Source: Porticoccaceae bacterium LTM1
GTDB taxonomy: Bacteria > Pseudomonadota > Gammaproteobacteria > Pseudomonadales > Porticoccaceae
Length of the DNA stretch: 64,000 nucleotides
Reading direction: 5' to 3'
NCBI GenBank assembly: GCA_030252795.1
Contig: CP127080.1
Location: 1,438,501 to 1,502,500, forward strand
Program-made: the position numbers and the translations under genes
Shown: positions 17,145-25,510 of the stretch, piece by piece
Layout of the letters: each line of letters begins with the position of its first letter
Position numbering within the stretch: position 1 is the first letter of the stretch
Notes under the pieces: model-generated
The model's database searches: none
What the model was told of the DNA's origin: nothing
What the model saw: only the letters and a program-made list of their open reading frames with translations

Positions 17145-20100
17145 CTAAATTTCTTCCAACCGATTAATCAGCGGAAAGTAGAGCGCCAGCTTGGTGGGCC
17201 TGCTTTCCAGTTGACTGAAAATCCAGCAATAGCGCGTGAGTTGGGACTGGTAGTGCTCCTTCTGCTCTGCCAGAAATGCATCAAGCGGCTGATCTGCCGA
17301 GGGGGCTGCGCTTTTGTAGTCGATAATCCATCGCACGTTGTTTTCGTCCACAAAAGTGCGGTCGATTACGGCTTTGCGCTGGCGACCCTGTTGGTCGACG
17401 TACATCAGTGGCAGTTCGCACTGGCTGTCGGTATAGCTGTTTGCCAGTAGCCAGCGGCCGGTTTCGCAGCTGCTGATCACCTCAATGGCCTGGCGCAGTT
17501 GTTCTAGGGCCTTGGTGGTTTCCTGAATACCCAGCTGCTGCAATTGGCTGCGCCAGAAGGTCTGTTGGCTGGCGATTCGCTCCTGGTGCCAGCTGTCTAT
17601 GCCATCAGCCACCATCTGCTGGAGGGTTTGGTGCAGAACTGTCCCGGTATGGCGAGCCTCGGCGTTGTCCGGCTCCTGAGTTTCCTCATCGTAACCTTCA
17701 GCACGGCCTCGAAAGTTCGCAAGCAGTGGGTTGTCTTCAATGGGTTGTGGCTGCCACTCTTCTTTCAAGCGAGCGAAGTGGCTGAGGGTCGTTGGACCGG
17801 GTTGCTGTTCAAGATTTAAGGTATCGCGGTGCACGATGCAGCCCTGACCTGGGGCGAGCAGCTTTGGCTCAATTACTGGCCACAACGGTGCCAGCAAGCT
17901 GTCTGCTCCGGGCGCTTTAAAGCTGTCTTCTTTCGCGCTTTTAACATTAAAGATCAGGTGTAGCTGTTTGATCGCGCGGGTCGCTGCTACGTAAATTACA
18001 CGGGTGTTTTCGAGGCGTGTCTTTTCCTTGGCTTCCTGCTTTAGGTGTTCAAACAATGGGTCTTTGTCACTGCCACTGGCTTGCAGTGGGCCAAGCAGAA
18101 GCTGGGTGTCGCCGAAAGAATCGATGCGCTCGCGCCACAGCAGCATCTCGGAATCACTGCCAAAACCAGTTTTATCCAGCCCCGGGACAATAACGGTGTC
18201 GAACTCCAGGCCTTTGGATTTATGTATGGTCATTAACTGCAATTTTGGGTCACTGTTAGCAGCGGGAGCGGCGTAAAGGCTGTCTACCGCACGGGTAAAG
18301 GTCTGCCAGTCGTCGATATCGCCACTGGTGCTGTGCTGTTCCAGCAGGTCGAAATAACGGCGGGCGTGTTGCAGGTCGTTGTGATCGAGTAGCGCTTCAG
18401 CGCCACCCAGTGCAAGCCAGATACCTTCCACCCAGCTGCGCAATGGTTTGCGGCCTTTGTGGGCAATGGCGGGAAGTAGTACTTCGCAAAGGCGATTCAA
18501 TCGAGCGCGGCCGGAGTCGGACAAGCCGGAGATTTGTTGGCGATGCAGTAATTGGCCGAAAAGCAGCGGGTATTGCTCGCCTTCAATGGGCGGATTTCCG
18601 TCGACGATTGAGTTGGCCAAGGTATGCAGGTCGTGCAGATCCAGACCGCACCAAGGCGCGCGCAGTATCGATAGCCAAGCGATGCGATCTGCCGATGAGC
18701 GCAGTGCTCGCACCAGGCTGTGAATATCAATCACTGCCATTTTTTTCGACAGCGGTTCAATATCAATGGCCTGCCAGTTCAATCCTGCCTGATACAGTGC
18801 CGGAAGAATTTCCCGCAAATGACCGCGATTGCGAACCAGTACGGCAATACTGCCCTCGGGATTTTGGGCTTTTGCCTTGTGAATTTTTTCTACCACCAGA
18901 GCGGCTTCCTGCTGGCGATTTTCGGGGTCCACAACGGCATCGATAGTAACGGCATCGCCGGGCAGGGCGTCATTGAATGCTATGGCATCGGTGTAGCGAA
19001 CGGCACCGCGGTCAATATCGTCCTGACTTGGAAATGCCGCTTTAAAATGTTGATTAACCCATTCCACCACTTGATTCTGGGAGCGGAAATTCACCGTTAA
19101 ATTCAGCGGCTGCAGTTGAATTTCGCCAATTGGGTGACGACGCGCCTCCAGAAACAGACCGACATTGGCACTGCGGAATCCGTACAGGGATTGCATGCCA
19201 TCGCCTACGATAAACAGTGTGCGGCCATCGTCGGTTTGCCAACCTGCAGTGAGTTTTCTCAACAGCTGAAACTGGCTGCTGGAGGTATCCTGAAATTCGT
19301 CAATCAGAATATGACGAATACGATAATCGAGTCGCAGGGCGGTATCAGTTGGCGCATCTTCATCGCCTAATGCTCGCAGGGCTGCCAGGGTAACTTCAGT
19401 AAAATCACAGGCGTTATTGCGCAGAAATACCAGACTTAAACGTGCGCTTAATTGGGGTAGTAACTGAGTTAGCGCGGAGAGCACTTGCCACTGTTTGGCG
19501 GGATATTCCGGGTAGGGCAACGAGCGGATTGCCAATAAGTTATCCAGTAGGGCGCTGTTTTGTTTCAGTTCACCAATCAGTGCCAGCAGTTGATCCTTGC
19601 GCTCTTTGGGTTCGCCTTTACCTGCCGGAAAACCATCGCGTACGGTGACGGTTTTGCGCCAATTGCCTTCTTTAGTAAGCAGCAGATCAATAACGATATT
19701 CCAGATATCACCGCAATCGCTGTCGGGTGGTGGCAACTCTGTGATTCTTTGTAATTGGCACAGTGGGTGATTAGGATTGGAGCTTGCCAGATTACTGGCG
19801 GCAAAATCGACCAGTAGTGCAAGGTCACTATTGCAAGGTTGCAGTTGCTCGTAAGCGGTTCCTAAAGTATCGCTGATGGTTTGTTGTAGCTGCGCTTCGA
19901 GGTAAGGGCGCGCGTCAATGGCGCTTAAAATATGACCGAGCCACTGTTCACGCTTTGCCAGCAAGCCAGACAACAGGTTTTCCAGACGTTGCATATTGTT
20001 GTCGAGATGGCGCAACAAATTAGAAATCGCATCGGCATTGCTGCCACCGGATTCCAGTTCGGTCATTAACTCCTGAACGGCTTCGCGATAAAACGGTTCG

Positions 20101-20543
20101 GCATTTTCGGCAGGTTGCGGCAATTCTCCGAGGCCATTTTCCAGTACCAGTTGGCGTGCGAGGTCGCGGCACAATCCATCAATGGTTTGCAGTCGCAAGC
20201 GATTGGGCGCGGACAGTAATTGCCAGTTTTGTTCGGCATCACGCTCCAGAACTTTACGCGCCAAAAGCCAGGTCTGTTTTTTGAACTCTGCTTCCGGTTC
20301 CGGATTGTTTTGTGCATCTTTCAGTGCGCCAATTATCCGGTGGCGCATTTCCGCGGCGGCTTTTCGGGTAAAGGTAATTGCCAGTACTTCTTCCGGATTT
20401 TGACAGGTGGCCAAGAGGGTTAATACCCGCTGGGTGAGCAGACCGGTTTTGCCGGAACCAGCTGGTGCGGCCACGGCAAATGAGCGGCTTGGGTCGAGTG
20501 CTTCCAGACGCTGCTGGTGGTCGGCTGGGTAATTATTGGCCAC
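17145..20543 (-). CDS. UvrD/AddA-like helicase-nuclease
   Basis: 1132 residues from the GTG at 20543 (VANNYPADHQQRLEALDPSR); upstream in-frame codons would run through a palindromic element. Superfamily 1A helicase: Walker A AVAAPAGSGKTGLLTQRV (about residues 24-41), motif Ia AITFTRKAAAEM, Walker B HILIDEFQDTSSSQFQLL, QSLYGFRSANVG, and motif V MTIHKSKGLEFDTVIVPGLD. The C-terminus has a PD-(D/E)XK nuclease domain with GTVLHQTLQQM, AVIDRTFVDEN, WIIDYKSA and YQSQLTRY. This matches AddA/RexA-like exonuclease V subunits. The partner nuclease gene lies upstream at 21121-23820, separated by 577 bp. Expected role: double-strand-end resection for recombination repair. AddA itself, or a UvrD-nuclease partner of the TIGR03623 family, are both possible. 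Confidence 0.88.
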   Translation of the reverse strand: MANNYPADHQQRLEALDPSRSFAVAAPAGSGKTGLLTQRVLTLLATCQNPEEVLAITFTRKAAAEMRHRIIGALKDAQNNPEPEAEFKKQTWLLARKVLERDAEQNWQLLSAPNRLRLQTIDGLCRDLARQLVLENGLGELPQPAENAEPFYREAVQELMTELESGGSNADAISNLLRHLDNNMQRLENLLSGLLAKREQWLGHILSAIDARPYLEAQLQQTISDTLGTAYEQLQPCNSDLALLVDFAASNLASSNPNHPLCQLQRITELPPPDSDCGDIWNIVIDLLLTKEGNWRKTVTVRDGFPAGKGEPKERKDQLLALIGELKQNSALLDNLLAIRSLPYPEYPAKQWQVLSALTQLLPQLSARLSLVFLRNNACDFTEVTLAALRALGDEDAPTDTALRLDYRIRHILIDEFQDTSSSQFQLLRKLTAGWQTDDGRTLFIVGDGMQSLYGFRSANVGLFLEARRHPIGEIQLQPLNLTVNFRSQNQVVEWVNQHFKAAFPSQDDIDRGAVRYTDAIAFNDALPGDAVTIDAVVDPENRQQEAALVVEKIHKAKAQNPEGSIAVLVRNRGHLREILPALYQAGLNWQAIDIEPLSKKMAVIDIHSLVRALRSSADRIAWLSILRAPWCGLDLHDLHTLANSIVDGNPPIEGEQYPLLFGQLLHRQQISGLSDSGRARLNRLCEVLLPAIAHKGRKPLRSWVEGIWLALGGAEALLDHNDLQHARRYFDLLEQHSTSGDIDDWQTFTRAVDSLYAAPAANSDPKLQLMTIHKSKGLEFDTVIVPGLDKTGFGSDSEMLLWRERIDSFGDTQLLLGPLQASGSDKDPLFEHLKQEAKEKTRLENTRVIYVAATRAIKQLHLIFNVKSAKEDSFKAPGADSLLAPLWPVIEPKLLAPGQGCIVHRDTLNLEQQPGPTTLSHFARLKEEWQPQPIEDNPLLANFRGRAEGYDEETQEPDNAEARHTGTVLHQTLQQMVADGIDSWHQERIASQQTFWRSQLQQLGIQETTKALEQLRQAIEVISSCETGRWLLANSYTDSQCELPLMYVDQQGRQRKAVIDRTFVDENNVRWIIDYKSAAPSADQPLDAFLAEQKEHYQSQLTRYCWIFSQLESRPTKLALYFPLINRLEEI

Positions 20544-20601
20544 TTGTGTTCTCTGTCTGTTTGGTGATATGTATTTGGTTATTGTTTGGGCTTGGTGTGT
20601 C

Positions 20602-20707
20602 AGCAGTTTCAGTATTCCGGTCAGTGACACGCCGTAGACCCATCCATAGGGGCTCGAGGTCAGCATCCATGCTGACCACGGTCACTGACCGGAATACTGA
20701 AACTGCT
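20602..20707 (+). repeat. long hairpin element, copy 1
   Basis: A perfect 27-bp inverted repeat: left arm 20602-20628 (AGCAGTTTCAGTATTCCGGT...), right arm 20681-20707. The inner ends are GTGAC and GTCAC. The loop starts ACGCCGTAGACCCATCCAT, then AGGGGCTCGAGGTCAGCAT, and holds a second 9-bp hairpin (20658-20677). The core 20624-20685 is shared with copy 2 on the other strand. The arms are not. Confidence 0.9.
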
Positions 20708-20790
20708 TCTGGAAGCTTGGTGCTGAAGGCATTTAGCTTAAAAAAAGAGCTCAGTAAGCTAGATTGGCTTTTAAATTTCATTATTACCTT

Positions 20791-20905
20791 AAGGGAACTC
20801 TGATTAACGTCATTCCCGCGAAGGCGGGAATCTATAAGCTTTTGAAAAACATGGGCTCCCGCCTTCGCGGGAGCGACGGAAAAGTAATTAATCAGGCTTT
20901 CCCTT
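20791..20905. repeat. REP-like pair inside an imperfect inverted repeat
   Basis: Two palindromes, CATTCCCGCGAAGGCGGGAA (20811-20830) and CTCCCGCCTTCGCGGGAG (20856-20873), lie head to head. They are flanked by AAGGGAACTCTGATTAA (20791-20807) and its imperfect complement TTAATCAGGCTTTCCCTT (20888-20905). The whole looks like one bounded unit. Confidence 0.75.
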
Positions 20906-20938
20906 GATAGTAAATTTCGAATCCAGCTAGAGGCACGG

Positions 20939-21093
20939 GCAAGTTCACAATTAATAGCCGTGACCGTGGCCAGCAGGGCCGATTTATTGCTCCTGCAAAA
21001 TCGGCATTTCCACCATCCATGGCGGTCAGATGCTGGCGTCGAGCCCCCATGGATGGGTTTACGGCGTGTCACGGCTATTAATTGTGAACTTGC
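20939..21093 (-). repeat. long hairpin element, copy 2 (opposite orientation)
   Basis: A perfect 26-bp inverted repeat: 20939-20964 (GCAAGTTCACAATTAATAGC...) with 21068-21093. On the minus strand the core reads GTGACACGCCGTAAACCCAT, CCATGGGGGCTCGACGCCAG and ends CTGGCCACGGTCAC, as in copy 1 apart from a few changes. The middle is about 50 bp longer and holds its own 10-bp inverted repeat (CCATCCATGG / CCATGGATGG). The arms share no sequence with copy 1 beyond the GTGAC ends. Confidence 0.9.
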
Positions 21094-21120
21094 TACCACA
21101 GTTAAATACGAAGCAGCCAT

Positions 21121-23820
21121 TTAAGACGGATCCCCTTTCAAAAGCCTTTCCATCTGCACCTGCTCAGGCCACCTATTGAGAGGCAAAAGCTCATCCTGAT
21201 AATTAAACGCCTGATTGTTATAGGGCGTAATTTCAGCGTCACCCTGTTTGTAACTGATCGCGATAGAGGTAAGTGTGCTCTTCCATTGTTCAATCAGTTC
21301 ACCCCATGATTCAGGCAGCTCAGCATTACGTGGAATACGGTAATTGGGAATAAGTGCAGGATTTTCTGCAAGGCCGGTCATGCTCTGTTGATCGGCATTG
21401 ATAATGGCGAAACTGATGGCTGCCGGTGGTTGTTTCAGCAGCAGGGAATAGAGCGGTAATTGGGGTTCAGAAGGGCGATCACCAAGCCAGCTGCTTACAG
21501 AAGCATTGCCGGTTTTGTAGTCAATCAGGATTTCTTCGCCGTTTTCTGATGTGTCGATTCGGTCAATGCGCAAATCCAGTGGTAATCCAGCAAATTCGGC
21601 TTTTACCTGTGCCTCTCTTGCGGCTACTGTGAAAGCAGTACGTTGACGCTCCACATCCAGCCAACGTGAAATTAAATTGGTTAGTCGTTCTGCTTCCAGC
21701 TGAAAAAACTGATCGCCGAGTTCCGGCTTACGGCTACGCCATTTATTCAAAATGCTGTTGGCAATTTCGGTAACCTGATTCGTGGATTCTTCGTTCGATA
21801 AATCATGAAGAGAAGCCTGAGACCCGATTTTTTCCCAAAATGTATCGAGAATATTGTGCAGGATGATGCCGCGTTCCAATGGCGAGAGGCCGCTGCAAGG
21901 TTCGCTGGGTTCCAGTGCACCCAGGCGCCAGCGAGCGAACGCATTGAACGGGCAGTTGGCCTGGTCTTTAAACAGGCTGCTGCCGCCGCGCACTGTTTCG
22001 GTTTGTGGATTTAATTCTGGTGCTGAGCCGACTGGAATGAACTCCAATTCTGCACTTGGCGAGTCTGTATTTTTCAGTGGTTCAAAATCTATCGGCTCCA
22101 TTCCGGCAATCAGTGAACTGGGCGACAGTTCGGCATCGCCGTCAAACTGGCAGTAGCTGAATATCTGCTGGGTTGCGCGGCTCTGGTAGGTATCCAAAAG
22201 CTTTTGAGCTAAAACCAGTTCTCGCTCTGCGCTGGCGCGAGGCATTTGTTTTTCGCGCTGTAATGCAATGGGTAATAGAGGGTTAGGTTCGGTGGCGGGC
22301 GGCCATTGGCGGTCATCCATGCCCATCATCCACAGGTGATCGAATCGCAATCCGGCGCCTTCCAGTAAACCGAGAATCTGAAGAGGTGAGTCTTCGGTTT
22401 CGGCCTGGAATGGTGTGGTTTGAGCAAGACGCTCAAGTTGTTTGAAGGCTTGGGCAAATGAAACCGGTGGCGCGACAGCACCTAAGGCCTCAAATTGCTC
22501 GAGCAATTTACGCCAATGGTTTCGCTGCTGAAATTCTATACTGTCGATCGGGCGCGGGCCTGGCCAATTAAAAATGGTCAGTTGGCTCTCAATCAGTTTG
22601 CGCCAGTTGCTGTGTGTATCTGAGTAAGGGCGCTGGCGTCGCAATTGTTCAGCGTGATTTAACAAGCTGGACAATTTGTTTTCGGATTCTTCAACATCGC
22701 CGGACAGAGAGGAAATCCTATCTTCAATTCTGGCAACGCACTCGCGAAACTCTACAGATCGAATGGTTGCTTTTTCGAGGGTCAGTAAACGTTTTTCTGT
22801 AAGGCTGCGGACCAGTTGCCCAGAATCGGTATTGCCCCAAAAGGGCGAATTCAGCACCCTGCAAAAATCCGCCAATGCTTGCTTCGGTTGATTGAGCTTC
22901 AACAGTTGCAACGCACTGGCAATCATCGGTGTGTTTGCCAGCGGGGTTGCGGTGGAGATGTTAAATGGCGGTGCGTAACGTTCTGTTTTGGGCAGTTTGT
23001 AAAGCGGCTCAAACTGCTCGCGAAACACTCTTTCAACCTGTTGGCGGCGATTGGGTAGGTCAGGAATGATAATGCCGACACGGGCATTAGGCTCCGCGTG
23101 CAGTTTTTGCTCGGCCCAGTGTGCTGCTTGCTGTAATTCCTGCGATGAATCGTTAAACGTCGCTTGTCGGCTTTGGTGGCTATTATTTTTTGGCCACTGG
23201 AACTCTACGAGGTTGTTGGTGGCGGATTCAACTACTTTACGGTGTAGCGGTGCCAGGGTCTGGAAGTCCACCAGAATAATTTTTTCGATACCGGTGATTT
23301 TTCCGGATTGGAATGCATCGACGACGTTGGCGATTAATTTAGGGTGGGAAATCAGTTTCAGGTCGTCACAGCGCTGCTGAAATGTCTCCTGCCAACGCAA
23401 TAAAAGTTGTATGCCTGGCTCGTCATAGGAGCGCAGTTCGTCCAGCTCAATTGCCCACATAGCCAGATTCTGGTTTGCGCGCATGGCGCTCTGCGCCAGA
23501 CCGGCGGCATTCAGCAAAAGAGGTTTGTCATCGTCCGCTTCGATAATCTGTTCCCAGAGCAGCAGCTCTTGTGCACCGCTAAGTTCGGCGCGGTCACTGC
23601 CTTCCATAGCACCGGTTACAAGCTGTTGCCAGTATTCTGAAATCCAGTTCTCGATCGCAAAAACCGCCGGCATTTTCCAGGCCAGCTTGCCCTGTTGCTG
23701 CTGGATAAGCCCCCAGGCATCGAGCAATTTGCTGGCCAGACGGTTGTTGGGTGTCAGAATGGTTGCACCGGACTCAATGGCTGGCAGCAGGGGTTCGATA
23801 TCAAACAGTGGCTTTAACAT
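21121..23820 (-). CDS. PD-(D/E)XK nuclease, AddB-like partner
   Basis: 899 residues from the ATG at 23820 (MLKPLFDIEPLLPAIESGAT); in-frame sequence upstream is Cys-rich, unlike the family and rejected. It begins with an inactivated helicase-like fold (ILTPNNRLASKLLDAWG, EKIILVDFQTLAPLHRKVVE, RVGIIIPDLPNRRQQVER) and has GLLEGAGLRFDHLWMMGMDD. The C-terminal nuclease domain includes QANCPFNAFARWRLGALEP, ERGIILHNILDTFWE, LRIDRIDTSENGEEILIDYK and QLPLYSLLL. The first Cys of an AddB-type iron-sulphur cluster may be present (NCPF), but I do not see the C-terminal Cys triplet, so a cluster is doubtful. It resembles proteins called probable DNA repair protein (TIGR03623), always found beside a UvrD-type helicase, as here. 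Confidence 0.85.
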   Translation of the reverse strand: MLKPLFDIEPLLPAIESGATILTPNNRLASKLLDAWGLIQQQQGKLAWKMPAVFAIENWISEYWQQLVTGAMEGSDRAELSGAQELLLWEQIIEADDDKPLLLNAAGLAQSAMRANQNLAMWAIELDELRSYDEPGIQLLLRWQETFQQRCDDLKLISHPKLIANVVDAFQSGKITGIEKIILVDFQTLAPLHRKVVESATNNLVEFQWPKNNSHQSRQATFNDSSQELQQAAHWAEQKLHAEPNARVGIIIPDLPNRRQQVERVFREQFEPLYKLPKTERYAPPFNISTATPLANTPMIASALQLLKLNQPKQALADFCRVLNSPFWGNTDSGQLVRSLTEKRLLTLEKATIRSVEFRECVARIEDRISSLSGDVEESENKLSSLLNHAEQLRRQRPYSDTHSNWRKLIESQLTIFNWPGPRPIDSIEFQQRNHWRKLLEQFEALGAVAPPVSFAQAFKQLERLAQTTPFQAETEDSPLQILGLLEGAGLRFDHLWMMGMDDRQWPPATEPNPLLPIALQREKQMPRASAERELVLAQKLLDTYQSRATQQIFSYCQFDGDAELSPSSLIAGMEPIDFEPLKNTDSPSAELEFIPVGSAPELNPQTETVRGGSSLFKDQANCPFNAFARWRLGALEPSEPCSGLSPLERGIILHNILDTFWEKIGSQASLHDLSNEESTNQVTEIANSILNKWRSRKPELGDQFFQLEAERLTNLISRWLDVERQRTAFTVAAREAQVKAEFAGLPLDLRIDRIDTSENGEEILIDYKTGNASVSSWLGDRPSEPQLPLYSLLLKQPPAAISFAIINADQQSMTGLAENPALIPNYRIPRNAELPESWGELIEQWKSTLTSIAISYKQGDAEITPYNNQAFNYQDELLPLNRWPEQVQMERLLKGDPS

Positions 23821-23868
23821 ATTGGTATTATTGCATCCTTGAGAGAGCGAATAATCGCATAACCAAGA

Positions 23869-23906
23869 GTCTGTTAACACTAATTGAATACTTACTGTTA
23901 ACAGAC
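23869..23906. promoter_or_regulatory. twin GTTAAC palindrome, candidate operator
   Basis: GTCTGTTAACA (23869-23879) and TGTTAACAGAC (23896-23906) form a perfect 11-bp inverted repeat with a 16-bp spacer. Each half contains the self-palindrome TGTTAACA, and the centres are 24 bp apart. The site lies in the 110-bp spacer between the divergent nuclease and Nudix genes, a typical place for a dimer-of-dimers repressor. The regulator is unknown. Confidence 0.55.
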
Positions 23907-23930
23907 ACATACGCCATAGCGAATACCAAG

Positions 23931-24575
23931 ATGACGAACAAACCACCAAAAGCGATCCCATCTGCCAGCATGATTGTACTGCGCGACAGCAGTAACGGCA
24001 TTGAGGTTCTGGTTGCCCGACGCAACCCGGAGCTGCGCATGGCTGGTGACTTCTGGGTTTTTCCTGGTGGTGTACTGGATAAGCAGGATCAGGTCGAGGG
24101 TGATGAGCCACTGTCGGCATTTCTGCGCAATGCCAGGCGTGAAACTCTTGAGGAGGTTGGCTTGAATGTGGCCCAAGACACTGTCGTTCACTTTGCCCAC
24201 TGGATTACTCCGGTGGAGCTGGCGATGCGCTTTGATACCCACTTCTTTGTCGTTCAAATGCCCAGTGACCAGCAGCCGGTGCCAGATGGCAGTGAAATAG
24301 TTGAAGTACGCTGGCTCACCCCGCAATCATTAGTTGAGGGCTGTGATAGAAGTGAATTCAAGCTGATGTTTCCCACCTTGATGAATGCTCGTCGCCTGAT
24401 AGGGTTTGATTCCGTAAAGCAGGCTTTGGATCGGGCTCGTCTGGAAGAAGTAAAGCCACTGATGCCGGGTTTAGGTTTTACCAACGGCAAACCAGTGGCG
24501 CTGATTCCCGAAGAGGCGGGCTATGGGATTACCGAGTGGGAGTTTCCTTATCCCGTAAAGATCGTCTCTGATTGA
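23931..24575 (+). CDS. Nudix hydrolase (NUDT19-like)
   Basis: 214 residues from the ATG at 23931 (MTNKPPKAIPSASMIVLRDS); the frame is open further upstream but crosses the palindromic operator. Nudix core: DFWVFPGGVLDKQDQ and the catalytic helix RNARRETLEEVGLNV, matching R-E-U-x-E-E-x-G-U. The gap between the first Gly and the RE motif is longer than in MutT, as in the NUDT19/RP2p branch, whose members act on CoA or related diphosphates. The C-terminal part (PVELAMRFDTHFFVV, EVRWLTPQSLVEG) also fits that branch. Substrate unproven. It is divergent from the nuclease gene and convergent with murI. Confidence 0.85.
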   Translation: MTNKPPKAIPSASMIVLRDSSNGIEVLVARRNPELRMAGDFWVFPGGVLDKQDQVEGDEPLSAFLRNARRETLEEVGLNVAQDTVVHFAHWITPVELAMRFDTHFFVVQMPSDQQPVPDGSEIVEVRWLTPQSLVEGCDRSEFKLMFPTLMNARRLIGFDSVKQALDRARLEEVKPLMPGLGFTNGKPVALIPEEAGYGITEWEFPYPVKIVSD

Positions 24576-24589
24576 GATTGGTTTAGGAC

Positions 24590-25405
24590 CTAAACCTGCA
24601 TAATTTCTATGCGGGTACAGCCAAAGTTCTTCAGACCAATCGACATACTGTCCAGCTGATCATGGGGGCCTGTGAAGATCGCCAGACTCTCCTGTACCTC
24701 AGGCAGCCCTGTATCCAGCGAAGGCAACAGTGAGTGAACACGGCGGGCGATGGCTTCGCCTGAATCTATCCAGCGGATATGTGGCTTGGCGAGTGCGCTC
24801 AACTCTTCTTTCAGCAGCGGAAAGTGGGTGCAGGCCAAAACGACGGTATCGATCTCGGTTTCAGCCAGCAGGGGGGACAAAACCTCCTGCAGCTTCTCCG
24901 CTGAAATCGCTTTGCCTCTGATTTTCTCTTCAGCCAGATGCACCAGTTCCGATGAGCCAACGCGCACCACGCGACAGTCATTGGCGAAATCGTCAATTAA
25001 CTGCTGGGTGTATTGGCGTTTAACGGTTCCGGGTGTTGCTAACAGGCCAATACATTTGGTCTGACTCATGGCAGCAGCAGGTTTGATGGCGGGGACAACA
25101 CCAACTACCGGTCTGACGAAGTGTGAGCGAATTCTTGGCAATACCAGTGTGCTGGCGCTGTTGCATGCAACCACCACAATATCCGGATCAACCTTTCGAA
25201 TCAGGGCCTTCAGCACCTGATCTACACGCTCCACCAGCGTCTCTTCGTCTTTAGTGCCGTAGGGGAATGCCGCGTTGTCGCAGGCAAACACCAGTTCGCA
25301 CATCGGCAGGGCGCGACGCAGTTCGGCCAGAATGCTCAATCCGCCGACACCGGAATCGAACACCAGGACCTTGGGGGCAGTTGAGGGCGTAGCAGAGTGG
25401 GGCAT
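24590..25405 (-). CDS. murI: glutamate racemase
   Basis: 271 residues from the ATG at 25405 (MPHSATPSTAPKVLVFDSGV); a TTG five codons earlier (25420) is possible. It interconverts L- and D-glutamate to supply D-Glu for peptidoglycan. Both catalytic Cys residues are visible in VVVACNSASTLVLP and VVLACTHFPLLKEE, and the Asp/Ser loop is FDSGVGGLSI. FPYGTKDEETLVER is the usual substrate-binding segment. The C-terminus is slightly longer than in E. coli-type enzymes. It ends 14 bp from the convergent Nudix gene and is divergent from rmuC. Confidence 0.96.
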   Translation of the reverse strand: MPHSATPSTAPKVLVFDSGVGGLSILAELRRALPMCELVFACDNAAFPYGTKDEETLVERVDQVLKALIRKVDPDIVVVACNSASTLVLPRIRSHFVRPVVGVVPAIKPAAAMSQTKCIGLLATPGTVKRQYTQQLIDDFANDCRVVRVGSSELVHLAEEKIRGKAISAEKLQEVLSPLLAETEIDTVVLACTHFPLLKEELSALAKPHIRWIDSGEAIARRVHSLLPSLDTGLPEVQESLAIFTGPHDQLDSMSIGLKNFGCTRIEIMQV

Positions 25406-25510
25406 GTGGTTACAGGTCAATGAATGTCGGCAAATTGTACACTTTGCTTTGCTGTGCTCGCCAGACTGTTAGAATAGCCTCCATAACTAAGATGCACTTG
25501 GGAAGGAATT

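Noticed and set aside
20533-21120. A 195-codon minus-strand frame across the hairpin spacer
   Set aside because: It runs through all three inverted-repeat elements and has no domain. The structure of the spacer is better explained as non-coding repeats.
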